From Kordiimonas laminariae (GTDB taxonomy: Bacteria > Pseudomonadota > Alphaproteobacteria > Sphingomonadales > Kordiimonadaceae), in assembly GCF_023008165.1 (NCBI RefSeq), contig NZ_JAKQZA010000012.1, positions 1-59,828 of the forward strand: a stretch of 59,828 nucleotides of DNA, written 5' to 3'. The position numbers and the translations under genes were made by a program. Shown piece after piece: positions 7,815 through 15,844 of the stretch (position 1 is the stretch's first letter; every line of letters begins with the position of its first letter). The notes beneath the pieces are model-generated. The model saw only the letters and a program-made list of their open reading frames with translations. It did no database searches and had not been told where the DNA came from.

Positions 7815-9215
7815 ATGAAACAACAAGCCTTTGTTCCTGCTCATGAAATTAGAGCATCTTTCACAGCTGCAATGTCTGAAATGTACCGCACTGAAGTGCC
7901 GGCATACGGCACACTTGTCGATTTGGTGGAGGAAATTAACAGGGAAACCCTGAAGGGGAACGCTGGGCTAAAACAGTCCCTCAGGCTGTCTGGTGGTCTT
8001 GAACGCCTTCAGGATGAACGCCATGGGGCCATTCGTCTTGGGAAGCCGGAAGAGCTGTCTATGATGCGCCGTGTGTTTGCGATTATGGGGATGTTGCCGG
8101 TAAGCTATTATGACCTGAGTGTCGCGGGTATTCCTGTACACTCCACAGCATTTCGTCCAGTTGATAAAATTGAGCTCGAAAAGAATCCTTTCCGTATTTT
8201 CACATCACTTTTACGCCTTGATATGATTAAGGATGAAGGCCTTCGCTCCGCTGCCGCGGCTGTTCTTGAAAAACGAGATATTTTTACGGACGGCGCATAT
8301 GCACTCGTAGAAAAAGCAGAAAATGAAGGGGGGCTATGTGCTGAAGATGCGAAAGCTTTTGTTGCGGAGGTTCTTGAGACATTCCGTTGGCATAGTGAAG
8401 CTGCTGTAAGCGAAGAACTTTATGAGCGCCTACATAGTGCACACCGATTAGTTGCAGATGTAGTTTCTTTCAAAGGTCCGCATATTAACCACCTAACTCC
8501 TTGTACGCTTGATATCGATAAAGTGCAGGCGGATATGCCGAAAAAGAATATCTCCCCCAAAGCAGTTGTTGAAGGGCCGCCATCGCGCAAATGTCCGATC
8601 CTGCTGCGCCAAACATCATTTAAAGCACTGAATGAACAAGTGAATTATCAGGAAGAGGATGGTAGCTTTAAAACAGGTTCCCATACCGCACGGTTCGGTG
8701 AAATTGAACAGCGTGGCTGTGCGTTAACACCAGCAGGCCGGGCTTTATATGATGAGCTTCTTCTTAAAGCGCGCGCAGAAATTACACCGGATGCAAGTGG
8801 TGAAAATGCTGGCGTATATATAGAAAACCTGGAAAAGACCTTCGCTGATTTCCCTGATACATGGGATGAACTCCGCCGTGAAAAACTCGCATATTTTTTA
8901 TATAGCCTAACTGCGAAGGCGGAAGGAGTGCAGCTAAACACAGCTGTGCCTCTGGAAGATCTTATTGCTGATGGTCTCGTTGAGTTTGCGCCAGTGATTT
9001 ATGAAGATTTCCTGCCTGTAAGTGCAGCGGGTATTTTCCAATCTAACCTCGGTGATGAAGCGGCCCAGGACTTTGTCGAAGTACCGAATAAAGCGTTGTT
9101 TGAAAATGCGTTAGGCGCGAAGGTCTTGGATGAGTTTGAACTTTATGCGTCAATGGAAGAAACTTCGATTGCAGCTTGTTTTGCTGGACTTGGCTTGAAA
9201 GGACGAGCAGCATAA
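7815..9215 (+). CDS. hglS: 2-oxoadipate dioxygenase/decarboxylase, HglS family (DUF1338)
   Basis: The 466-residue protein matches the DUF1338/HglS family over its whole length. HglS is an Fe(II) enzyme that converts 2-oxoadipate, O2 and water to D-2-hydroxyglutarate and CO2 in lysine catabolism. His70 and Arg74 in ERHGAIRLG, and His226 in HINHLTPC, fall at the same numbers as the reported metal and substrate residues of Pseudomonas putida HglS. A glutamate in RFGEIEQRG (296 or 298) would be the third metal ligand. GAGG precedes the ATG by 7 nt. The downstream gene starts within its stop codon, and that gene's predicted product uses the D-2-hydroxyglutarate made here. The adjacent saccharopine-pathway genes supply the route to 2-oxoadipate. 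Confidence 0.9.
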   Translation: MKQQAFVPAHEIRASFTAAMSEMYRTEVPAYGTLVDLVEEINRETLKGNAGLKQSLRLSGGLERLQDERHGAIRLGKPEELSMMRRVFAIMGMLPVSYYDLSVAGIPVHSTAFRPVDKIELEKNPFRIFTSLLRLDMIKDEGLRSAAAAVLEKRDIFTDGAYALVEKAENEGGLCAEDAKAFVAEVLETFRWHSEAAVSEELYERLHSAHRLVADVVSFKGPHINHLTPCTLDIDKVQADMPKKNISPKAVVEGPPSRKCPILLRQTSFKALNEQVNYQEEDGSFKTGSHTARFGEIEQRGCALTPAGRALYDELLLKARAEITPDASGENAGVYIENLEKTFADFPDTWDELRREKLAYFLYSLTAKAEGVQLNTAVPLEDLIADGLVEFAPVIYEDFLPVSAAGIFQSNLGDEAAQDFVEVPNKALFENALGAKVLDEFELYASMEETSIAACFAGLGLKGRAA

Positions 9216-10639
9216 TGATGCTGAAAGCAGAGCAAAAAGAAGCGCTGATTGGTATTCTGGGCGATACTGGTTTTGTTGAAAATAGAGCGGATAAGGCTGC
9301 CTACGAAAATGGTGCTCGTTATGATAATGGTGCAGCACTTTTTGTTGCTCGCCCACAAAATACAGAACAGGTATCAAAGCTGCTTGCTTACTGTGTGGCG
9401 GAAGAAATTTGCCTTGTGCCTCAGTCTGGTAATACTGGGCTGGTTTCTGCCTCAACGCCAGACGGCACAGGCGCACAGGCTGTTTTAAGCTTGGACCGAA
9501 TGAACCAGATTGCTGATCTGGATGTTTACAATCGCAGTATCCATGTGGGTGCAGGGGTCAAACTTTCAGCCCTTAATGATGTGCTTGAGAAAGACGGAAT
9601 GTTCTTTCCTATTGATTTGGGCGCTGATCCCTGTATCGGCGGAATGGTTGCGACTAACACCGGCGGTACACGTTTCGTGCGGTATGGTGATATTCGACAG
9701 AATTTGCTGGGGCTCAAAATAGTACTCGCAGATGCTGAAGGAACGATACTCGATTTCACAAATCCTATTCGTAAGAATAACACCGGGCCAGACTGGAAGC
9801 AGATGTTCGTGGGCACAAGTGGTGTGTTTGGTGTGATAACTGAATGTGTTTTGAATGTTGTTTCAAAACCGAAACAATCCTCATCTGTATTGCTTGTACC
9901 GACAGGGTTTGAGGCTGTGAATAGCTTACTTGTGAACATGGAGCGTTTGTTTGGTTCGTCTTTCACCGCCTTTGAAGGTATGTCTAAAAATGCCGTTGAA
10001 GCAGCCTTTGATCATGTGCCTTCGCTCTCAAATCCATTCCCCGGCGGAAAGGTTCCCGAATATGTCATCTTGGCAGAAGTCTCTCGTGATTGGGAGCTTA
10101 TAGAAGGTGAATTACCTCTGGACGACATGTTGGAAAACGCATTAGCCAGTATTTGGGAGAAGGATCACGCGCCTCTCGCAGATGCCTTTATGGGACGCAG
10201 TGATAACATGTGGGCTATCCGCCATGCGCTTTCAGAAGGTGTGAAAAATCTAGGGCAACTTATTGCTTTTGATGTTTCTTTCAGGCGCGGTGATGTAATG
10301 GCGTTTACGGCTTATATGGCAAAGGCGCTTCCAGAAAAGTTCCCGGATGTGAAAATCTGCGATTTTGGCCATATAGGGGATGGGGGCTTGCACTTCAATT
10401 TGGTTGTCCCGAAGGACGATACCTACCTTACGTCTGTGGAGTTTGAACGTGAACTTCGGGATTGGGTTTATAGCATTACGGTTGAGAAGTTTGGTGGTAG
10501 TTTCAGCGCAGAGCACGCAGTTGGCCCAAAAAACCAGCGATATTATGATCTCTATACACCGAATTCCGTTAAAAAGCTCGCAGCAGCCTTTAAGGAAAAC
10601 GCATCTGTGTTGCAACTAGGGAATACTCATTTTTCGTAA
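9215..10639 (+). CDS. FAD-binding oxidoreductase, probable D-2-hydroxyglutarate dehydrogenase
   Basis: A 474-residue flavoenzyme of the VAO/GlcD type. The N-terminal half has the FAD-binding PP-loop region VPQSGNTGLVSAS and DPCIGGMVATNTGGTRFVRYG. The C-terminal half has the substrate cap with FGHIGDGGLHFN and the end segment SAEHAVGPKNQRYY, which carry the family's metal-binding His and Glu residues. It should oxidise D-2-hydroxyglutarate to 2-oxoglutarate and pass electrons to ETF or quinone. The start is ATG 9215, overlapping the hglS stop (TAATG), so the two are translationally coupled. An upstream in-frame ATG at 9176 lies inside hglS and is less likely. D-lactate dehydrogenase is the main alternative; the coupling to hglS favours the hydroxyglutarate assignment. 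Confidence 0.85.
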   Translation: MMLKAEQKEALIGILGDTGFVENRADKAAYENGARYDNGAALFVARPQNTEQVSKLLAYCVAEEICLVPQSGNTGLVSASTPDGTGAQAVLSLDRMNQIADLDVYNRSIHVGAGVKLSALNDVLEKDGMFFPIDLGADPCIGGMVATNTGGTRFVRYGDIRQNLLGLKIVLADAEGTILDFTNPIRKNNTGPDWKQMFVGTSGVFGVITECVLNVVSKPKQSSSVLLVPTGFEAVNSLLVNMERLFGSSFTAFEGMSKNAVEAAFDHVPSLSNPFPGGKVPEYVILAEVSRDWELIEGELPLDDMLENALASIWEKDHAPLADAFMGRSDNMWAIRHALSEGVKNLGQLIAFDVSFRRGDVMAFTAYMAKALPEKFPDVKICDFGHIGDGGLHFNLVVPKDDTYLTSVEFERELRDWVYSITVEKFGGSFSAEHAVGPKNQRYYDLYTPNSVKKLAAAFKENASVLQLGNTHFS

Positions 10640-10666
10640 GCTAACCATATATTATAGAATGATTTT

Positions 10667-10693
10667 AAGGCTGCATATTGTGTAGCCTTTTTC
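10667..10693 (+). terminator. Terminator after the hglS unit
   Basis: AAGGCTGCA pairs with TGTAGCCTT (one G-T pair) around a TATT(G) loop and is followed by a T-run. It separates the hglS-dehydrogenase unit from the saccharopine genes. Confidence 0.7.
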
Positions 10694-10856
10694 ATTTTTA
10701 TCGTAAGGGAAAAGCTATTTAGGCGGAATCAAATTGCCGGAAGAAACTTTAGATAAAAACCGATTTAACGGAAATATCCTTCAATATGCCTATTTAGAGC
10801 CGACAATATGCTTCGTACACTTGATTAAAGTATAAAATAATCGAAGTGGGTGGATT

Positions 10857-11948
10857 ATGTCAGAGTTTGAGCTGTGGTTGCGGGAAGAGTTTCGTTCAAC
10901 TGAGCGCCGGACACCGCTTTTGCCTGAGGGAGCAAAAGAACTGGTTGATGCCGGGGTGAAAGTTGTTGTTGAAGAATCTGAAAAACGGATTTTCTCGAAT
11001 GAAGCCTATGCTGAAGCAGGCTGCGAGCTTGTTAAAGCTGGCAGCTGGCAGCGCGCACCTCGGTCCGCTACTATTTTGGGCTTGAAGGAGCTTCCAAGCC
11101 AGCCTTGTGCGCTTAGAAATACCCATGTGTATTTTGCACACGCCTTCAAAGAACAGGCTGGCTGGCAGGATTTGCTAACACGTTTTGAAGTAGGCGGTGG
11201 AAACCTTCTTGATATCGAATATATGGTAGATGCAAATGCCCGCCGTGTTGTGGCATTTGGTTATTGGGCTGGCTACATGGGCGCTGCTCTTGCCTTGATG
11301 CAGTGGTATGACCGAAAAGCCAGGCGTTCTTCTACGATTGCTAAAGAGCTTCAGCCGTTTAATTGTGCTGATACACTTGATGGAATCATCCGTAATCTGA
11401 AAACAGAAGGTGAAGCACCAAAAGCGCTTGTTATTGGCGCAGCTGGCCGTAGCGGTAAAGGTGCTGCTGAAATCTTAGAGCGTCACGGTATTGCAGTTAC
11501 AAAATGGGGCCGTAAGGAAACTGCTGATCTGGATCGCTCAGTCCTTCTTGAGCATGATATATTAGTGAACTGTTCTTTTGTGGCGGATATGATCCCACCA
11601 TTTCTGCGTAAAGAAGATCTTGTTGAGGGTATGAAGCTTCAGGTTATTTCGGATGTATCATGTGATCCGTTTAGCGAATTTAATCCACTACCGCTTTATG
11701 AAGCGCCAACCCCTTGGGATGTCCCGTTTGTAACTGTAGAAAACGGTTCTGCGTCTCTTGACCTGATTGCTATTGATAATTTGCCGTCGCTTCTCCCGAA
11801 AGAAGCAAGTGATGAGTTTGCAGGCCTTCTCCTTCCTTATTTGAAGACACTTGGTAAGCCGGAAGCTGATCCTGTTTGGGCTGCTTCGAAAGCTTCATTT
11901 GATGCAGCGTGTGAACAGATGCATGCTGCAATCAAGATTGCGTCTTAA
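10857..11948 (+). CDS. Lys1-like saccharopine dehydrogenase / lysine-2-oxoglutarate reductase
   Basis: A 363-residue enzyme of the alanine dehydrogenase/saccharopine dehydrogenase (lysine-forming) family. The N-terminus has the conserved RRTPLLPEGAKELVDAG segment with the substrate-binding Arg. The middle has HVYFAHAFKEQAGW and DIEYMVD, and a Rossmann nucleotide site follows in ALVIGAAGRSGKGAAEIL. The end has VISDVSCDP and TPWDVPFVTVEN. It would join lysine and 2-oxoglutarate into saccharopine (or run in reverse) using NAD(P)(H). In a gene set with a Lys9-like enzyme, an antiquitin and HglS, the degradative direction is more likely. It leads a three-gene unit with the next two genes; the gap to the second is 22 nt. 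Confidence 0.85.
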   Translation: MSEFELWLREEFRSTERRTPLLPEGAKELVDAGVKVVVEESEKRIFSNEAYAEAGCELVKAGSWQRAPRSATILGLKELPSQPCALRNTHVYFAHAFKEQAGWQDLLTRFEVGGGNLLDIEYMVDANARRVVAFGYWAGYMGAALALMQWYDRKARRSSTIAKELQPFNCADTLDGIIRNLKTEGEAPKALVIGAAGRSGKGAAEILERHGIAVTKWGRKETADLDRSVLLEHDILVNCSFVADMIPPFLRKEDLVEGMKLQVISDVSCDPFSEFNPLPLYEAPTPWDVPFVTVENGSASLDLIAIDNLPSLLPKEASDEFAGLLLPYLKTLGKPEADPVWAASKASFDAACEQMHAAIKIAS

Positions 11949-11970
11949 ATCGGGCTAAGGAGTTTTGAGT

Positions 11971-13125
11971 ATGACAAAAGCTGTACACTGGATTGGCGCT
12001 GGTCTTGCGTCTGCACCTGGTATTGTGTCTTTGGCTGGAAAGCTGGAGAAACTTACCGTTTGGGATATGGATACCACGCGGGCTGAACACCTGAAGGCTA
12101 GTGTTACTGGGGGTGAATTATCTGTCGCCAAACTTGATCTTAATGATGATGCATCAGTTTTGAATTTCACCAATCACCTCCATAAAGGCGATGTGGTGGT
12201 TTCCATGTTGCCAGCGTTCCTGCATGTAAGAGTGGCTGAGATCGCGCTGGCAAAAGAAGCGAACCTTGTTACATCCAGCTATCTTTCAAGTGAGATGGTA
12301 CTTCTGGAAGAAAAGGCAAAAAAAGCTGGCGTTGCACTTGTGAACGAAGCTGGGCTTGATCCTGGAATTGATCATCTTTTTGCGCATGTTCTTGTGGATG
12401 CAGCGAAGGAAGCAGATGTACTTGGCCGCGGTCATCATGTGGAATTTGTTTCTCATTGTGGCGGTATTCCAGCGGAAGCGACAGAATTTACTTATAAGTT
12501 TTCATGGACGCCACTTGGTGTTCTGACTGCACTTAAGAATTCCGCCCGCTACATCTATGAAGGAAAAACCAAAGATATTTCCCGTGCTTGGGAAGCGGTG
12601 AGTGAGCTTGATATCTTGGGTGAAGTATTTGAGGTTTATCCAAACCGCAACAGCATGCCTTACATCAAGGAATATGGCCTTGATAAAGAACCGGGGCTTC
12701 ATACCTTTGTGCGAGGCACTCTGCGGATGGGTGGTTGGAAAAAAGCCTGGGCTGATATTTTCACGCAAGTGGAACACGCTTCTGAGGAAGATCTTAAAGC
12801 GCTTTCAGAAAAACTATGGAATGAGCACACATATTCTGATGGTGAAGAAGATCGGGTCGTGCTTTATGTTGGCCTGAAAGTGAAAGATGAAACAGGCAGT
12901 GAGTGGCAAGCTTCGCTCGCACTTGATGAAGTGGGTAGTGGGTTAAATACCGCGATGGCACGTACAGTTTCACTCACTGTAGCTGAGGCGGTGAAAGCCG
13001 TATTAAGAGATGAATTTGAACCGGGTGTACATGCCGCGACAGAGAATGTAGCGCATGCAAAACTTTGGTTAGAGGGACTGGCTGAGAGCGGTATTAAAAC
13101 CATCGCTCAGGGCATTGAAATTTAA
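11971..13125 (+). CDS. Lys9-like saccharopine dehydrogenase (glutamate-forming)
   Basis: A 384-residue protein of the saccharopine dehydrogenase C-terminal family. It has an N-terminal Rossmann fold (VHWIGAGLASAPGIVSLAGK), a central VVSMLPAFLHVRVAEIA, the hallmark VNEAGLDPGIDHLFAH, and later SHCGGIPAEATEF and KFSWTPLGVL. It should oxidise saccharopine to 2-aminoadipate 6-semialdehyde and glutamate. I start it at ATG 11971 with AAGGAG 8 nt upstream; a TTG at 11965 is in frame but too close to that site. In animals Lys1-type and Lys9-type activities are fused in AASS; here they are adjacent separate genes, and the product is the substrate of the aldehyde dehydrogenase next door. Confidence 0.88.
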   Translation: MTKAVHWIGAGLASAPGIVSLAGKLEKLTVWDMDTTRAEHLKASVTGGELSVAKLDLNDDASVLNFTNHLHKGDVVVSMLPAFLHVRVAEIALAKEANLVTSSYLSSEMVLLEEKAKKAGVALVNEAGLDPGIDHLFAHVLVDAAKEADVLGRGHHVEFVSHCGGIPAEATEFTYKFSWTPLGVLTALKNSARYIYEGKTKDISRAWEAVSELDILGEVFEVYPNRNSMPYIKEYGLDKEPGLHTFVRGTLRMGGWKKAWADIFTQVEHASEEDLKALSEKLWNEHTYSDGEEDRVVLYVGLKVKDETGSEWQASLALDEVGSGLNTAMARTVSLTVAEAVKAVLRDEFEPGVHAATENVAHAKLWLEGLAESGIKTIAQGIEI

Positions 13126-13154
13126 GAAGAATAAACACTTAATTTAAGGGAAAG

Positions 13155-14669
13155 ATGATGAACATCGAACAGATTTATGCTGATCTGGGCCTTACGGACG
13201 CAGACCTGAAAACAGGTAGTTTGAAAGTTGAAAGCCCAATCGATGGTGCTGAAATCGCAAGTGTGAAAACACACACAGAAGCTGAAGCAGATGCGATTAT
13301 CGCGAAATCAAAAGCTGCGTTCAAAGAATGGCGCAATGTACCGGGCCCACGCCGCGGTGAACTTGTTCGCCTGCTTGGTGAAATTCTTCGTGAGAAGAAA
13401 GAAGCACTTGGTGCGCTCGTAAGCCTTGAATGTGGTAAAATTTACCAAGAAGGACTTGGTGAAGTTCAGGAAATGATTGATATCTGTGACTTTGCAGTTG
13501 GCCTTAGCCGCCAGCTTTATGGTCTTACAATCGCATCTGAACGCCCAGGTCACAAGATGCGTGAATATTGGCAGCCAATTGGTCCTGTTGGTATCATCAG
13601 TGCGTTCAACTTCCCTGTAGCTGTTTGGGCGTGGAATGCTGCCCTTGCACTTGTATGTGGTGATAGCACAATCTGGAAACCGTCTGAGAAAACACCAGTA
13701 ACAGCTATCGCATGTCAAAAACTGTTTGATGAAGCTGTGAAGCGTTTTGGCGATGATGCGCCTGAAGGCCTTTCTCAGGTTCTTGTTGGTGAGCGAGAAA
13801 TTGGTGAAGTGCTTGTAAATGATAAGCGCGTACCTGTTATCTCTGCGACAGGTAGCTGTGCGATGGGTCGTATCGTTGGCCCTAAAGTGGCTGCACGTTT
13901 TGGCCGCAGCATTCTTGAGCTTGGTGGTAACAATGCAATTATCGTGGCACCGTCAGCTGACCTGAACCTTGCTTATCAAGGCATTCTGTTTGGAGCAGTT
14001 GGTACATGCGGCCAGCGCTGTACATCAACACGCCGTATCTTCGTGCATGAAGATGTGTATGACGAACTGGTGCCACGCCTGAAGAAAGGCTACGAAGGCC
14101 TGTCTATTGGTAGCCCGCTTGATGATAAAACACTGGTTGGCCCGCTGATTGATGAACAGTCATTTAACGCTTTTGAAGCAGCGCTTGAGCTTGCCCAGAA
14201 AAATGGTGGTGAGATCACTGGCGGTGGCCGTGCGCTCGCAAGCGAATACCCGAATGCATACTATGTAAATCCAGCCATTGTTGAGATGACAGGTAACGTA
14301 GATAACGTGCAGGAAGAAACATTTGCACCAATCCTTTATGTGTTCAAATACACGGATCTTGAAGAAGCAATTGCACGCCAGAATGATGTGCCGCAGGGCC
14401 TTTCTTCAGCGATCTTTACACGTGATATTCTTGAAGCAGAAATCTTCACATCTGAAAGCGGTAGTGATTGCGGTATCGCTAACGTAAACATCGGTACATC
14501 CGGTGCTGAAATCGGCGGTGCATTCGGCGGTGAAAAAGAGACTGGCGGCGGCCGTGAAAGTGGTTCCGATGCTTGGAAAGCGTACATGCGCCGTATGACA
14601 AGCACACTCAATTACTCAAAAGAATTGCCTCTTGCGCAGGGCATCACATTTGGTGGTGATGACGAATAG
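13155..14669 (+). CDS. Antiquitin-type aldehyde dehydrogenase (2-aminoadipate semialdehyde dehydrogenase)
   Basis: A 504-residue NAD-dependent aldehyde dehydrogenase closest to the ALDH7/AmaB group. Visible signatures are FNFPVAVWAWNAALAL, the cofactor lysine in TIWKPSEKTPV, the general-base Glu in ELGGNNAI and the catalytic Cys near residue 290 in GTCGQRCTSTRR. ALDH7 enzymes turn 2-aminoadipate 6-semialdehyde into 2-aminoadipate. Two ATGs are in tandem (13155 and 13158); AAGGG lies 7 nt before the second, so either may be used. It is the last gene of the saccharopine unit, 29 nt after the Lys9-like gene and just before a strong terminator. An aminotransferase making 2-oxoadipate from its product is not in this window. 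Confidence 0.9.
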   Translation: MMNIEQIYADLGLTDADLKTGSLKVESPIDGAEIASVKTHTEAEADAIIAKSKAAFKEWRNVPGPRRGELVRLLGEILREKKEALGALVSLECGKIYQEGLGEVQEMIDICDFAVGLSRQLYGLTIASERPGHKMREYWQPIGPVGIISAFNFPVAVWAWNAALALVCGDSTIWKPSEKTPVTAIACQKLFDEAVKRFGDDAPEGLSQVLVGEREIGEVLVNDKRVPVISATGSCAMGRIVGPKVAARFGRSILELGGNNAIIVAPSADLNLAYQGILFGAVGTCGQRCTSTRRIFVHEDVYDELVPRLKKGYEGLSIGSPLDDKTLVGPLIDEQSFNAFEAALELAQKNGGEITGGGRALASEYPNAYYVNPAIVEMTGNVDNVQEETFAPILYVFKYTDLEEAIARQNDVPQGLSSAIFTRDILEAEIFTSESGSDCGIANVNIGTSGAEIGGAFGGEKETGGGRESGSDAWKAYMRRMTSTLNYSKELPLAQGITFGGDDE

Positions 14670-14699
14670 TCGCCACCTGAATTAAAGATTCTGCCACTT

Positions 14700-14742
14700 A
14701 AGGCCACTTTCCGATCCACTCTCCGGGAAGTGGCCTTTTTTT
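14700..14742 (+). terminator. Strong terminator after the lysine cluster
   Basis: AGGCCACTT and AAGTGGCCT form a perfect 9-bp stem, followed by TTTTTTT. It ends the saccharopine unit. Confidence 0.88.
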
Positions 14743-14747
14743 GTGAA

Positions 14748-14776
14748 TTGACAAATTATTATTGTTTTACGATAAG
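14748..14776 (+). promoter_or_regulatory. Sigma70-type promoter candidate for the ABC/M1 unit
   Basis: TTGACA (perfect -35) is followed after 17 nt by GATAAG (four of six to TATAAT). It lies just past the terminator and about 135 nt before the ABC ATPase start, so the mRNA would have a leader of over 120 nt that includes the palindrome at 14823-14836. Confidence 0.5.
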
Positions 14777-14822
14777 GTATTTTAATTGCAACTTTGGTTG
14801 TAAGGTTTTTGAAAAACAATAG

Positions 14823-14836
14823 ACTGCTATAGCAGT
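14823..14836. promoter_or_regulatory. 14-bp perfect palindrome, candidate operator
   Basis: ACTGCTATAGCAGT is a perfect 14-bp palindrome in the leader of the ABC/M1 unit, about 47 nt past the candidate -10. It fits a dimeric repressor site. No regulator gene adjoins it. Confidence 0.4.
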
Positions 14837-14911
14837 AGGATGGCCAAGAATAAGTAAAGAGTATGCTGGAAAACCAGCCGCGGCCCGGGCACAGTACAGA
14901 GAGGATACAAA

Positions 14912-15820
14912 ATGCTGTCGATTAAAAATTTGAGCCACACCTATCCAAATGGTGTGAAGGCTCTTAATAACTTGAATCTGGAAGTTCCTAAGGGAATGTT
15001 TGGTCTGTTGGGGCCAAATGGCGCTGGTAAATCTAGCTTAATGCGCACAATTTCCACCCTTCAGCAGCCAACAGAAGGCAGCATTACATTTGGTGGTGTG
15101 GATGTGCTCAAAGAACCTGATGCACTTCGCCGTGTTCTTGGTTATCTGCCGCAAGATTTTGGTGTGTATCCACGTACATCTGCTTATGACATGCTTGATC
15201 ATATGGCGGTGCTTAAGGGTATCACGAATAAAAAAGAACGTAAGGAAGTGGTGGAAGGTCTATTGAACCAGACTAACCTTTTTGCGGCTCGTAAGAAAAA
15301 CCTCAGCACTTATTCAGGTGGTATGCGCCAGCGCTTTGGTATTGCTCAGGCGCTGATCGGTGATCCTCAATTGATTATTGTGGATGAGCCAACAGCAGGC
15401 CTTGATCCTGAAGAACGTAACCGTTTCCACAACCTTCTTGCAGAAATTGGTGAAAATGTTGTGGTTATTCTTTCCACACATATTGTGGAAGATGTTGCTG
15501 ATCTTTGCCCGAATATGGTGATTATCAACAGCGGTACGATTGTAGCGGGCGGTAAGCCAGGTGACTTGATCGCAGGCCTTAATGGCAAAATCTGGAAGAA
15601 AGCAATCAAGCGCACTGAAGTGGATGCCTTTAAAAAAAGCCATGCAGTTATCTCAAGCCGCCTTGTGGCTGGTGATACGGTTATCCGTGTACTTTCTGAA
15701 GGTGAACCAACTGGTGGGTTTGACCAAGTTGAGGCCGACCTTGAGGATGTTTACTTCTCCAAGCTTTATGAAAGCCGTAACGGTAATGCTGGTGCCACAC
15801 CAGCATCTGCTGCAGCATAA
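14912..15820 (+). CDS. ABC transporter ATP-binding protein
   Basis: A 302-residue ABC ATPase with Walker A GLLGPNGAGKSSLMR, Q-loop GYLPQDFGVYP, signature YSGGMRQRFGIAQAL, Walker B LIIVDEPTAGLDPEE and the switch His in ILSTHIVEDV. The C-terminal 80 residues form an extension common in ABC-2 type exporters. It is 24 nt upstream of the permease/peptidase fusion and is its likely motor. The same pairing with a large M1-fused permease is seen in many bacteria, usually without a known substrate. Confidence 0.93.
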   Translation: MLSIKNLSHTYPNGVKALNNLNLEVPKGMFGLLGPNGAGKSSLMRTISTLQQPTEGSITFGGVDVLKEPDALRRVLGYLPQDFGVYPRTSAYDMLDHMAVLKGITNKKERKEVVEGLLNQTNLFAARKKNLSTYSGGMRQRFGIAQALIGDPQLIIVDEPTAGLDPEERNRFHNLLAEIGENVVVILSTHIVEDVADLCPNMVIINSGTIVAGGKPGDLIAGLNGKIWKKAIKRTEVDAFKKSHAVISSRLVAGDTVIRVLSEGEPTGGFDQVEADLEDVYFSKLYESRNGNAGATPASAAA

Positions 15821-15844
15821 ATTGAGCATTTAGGGAGAGTTTCC

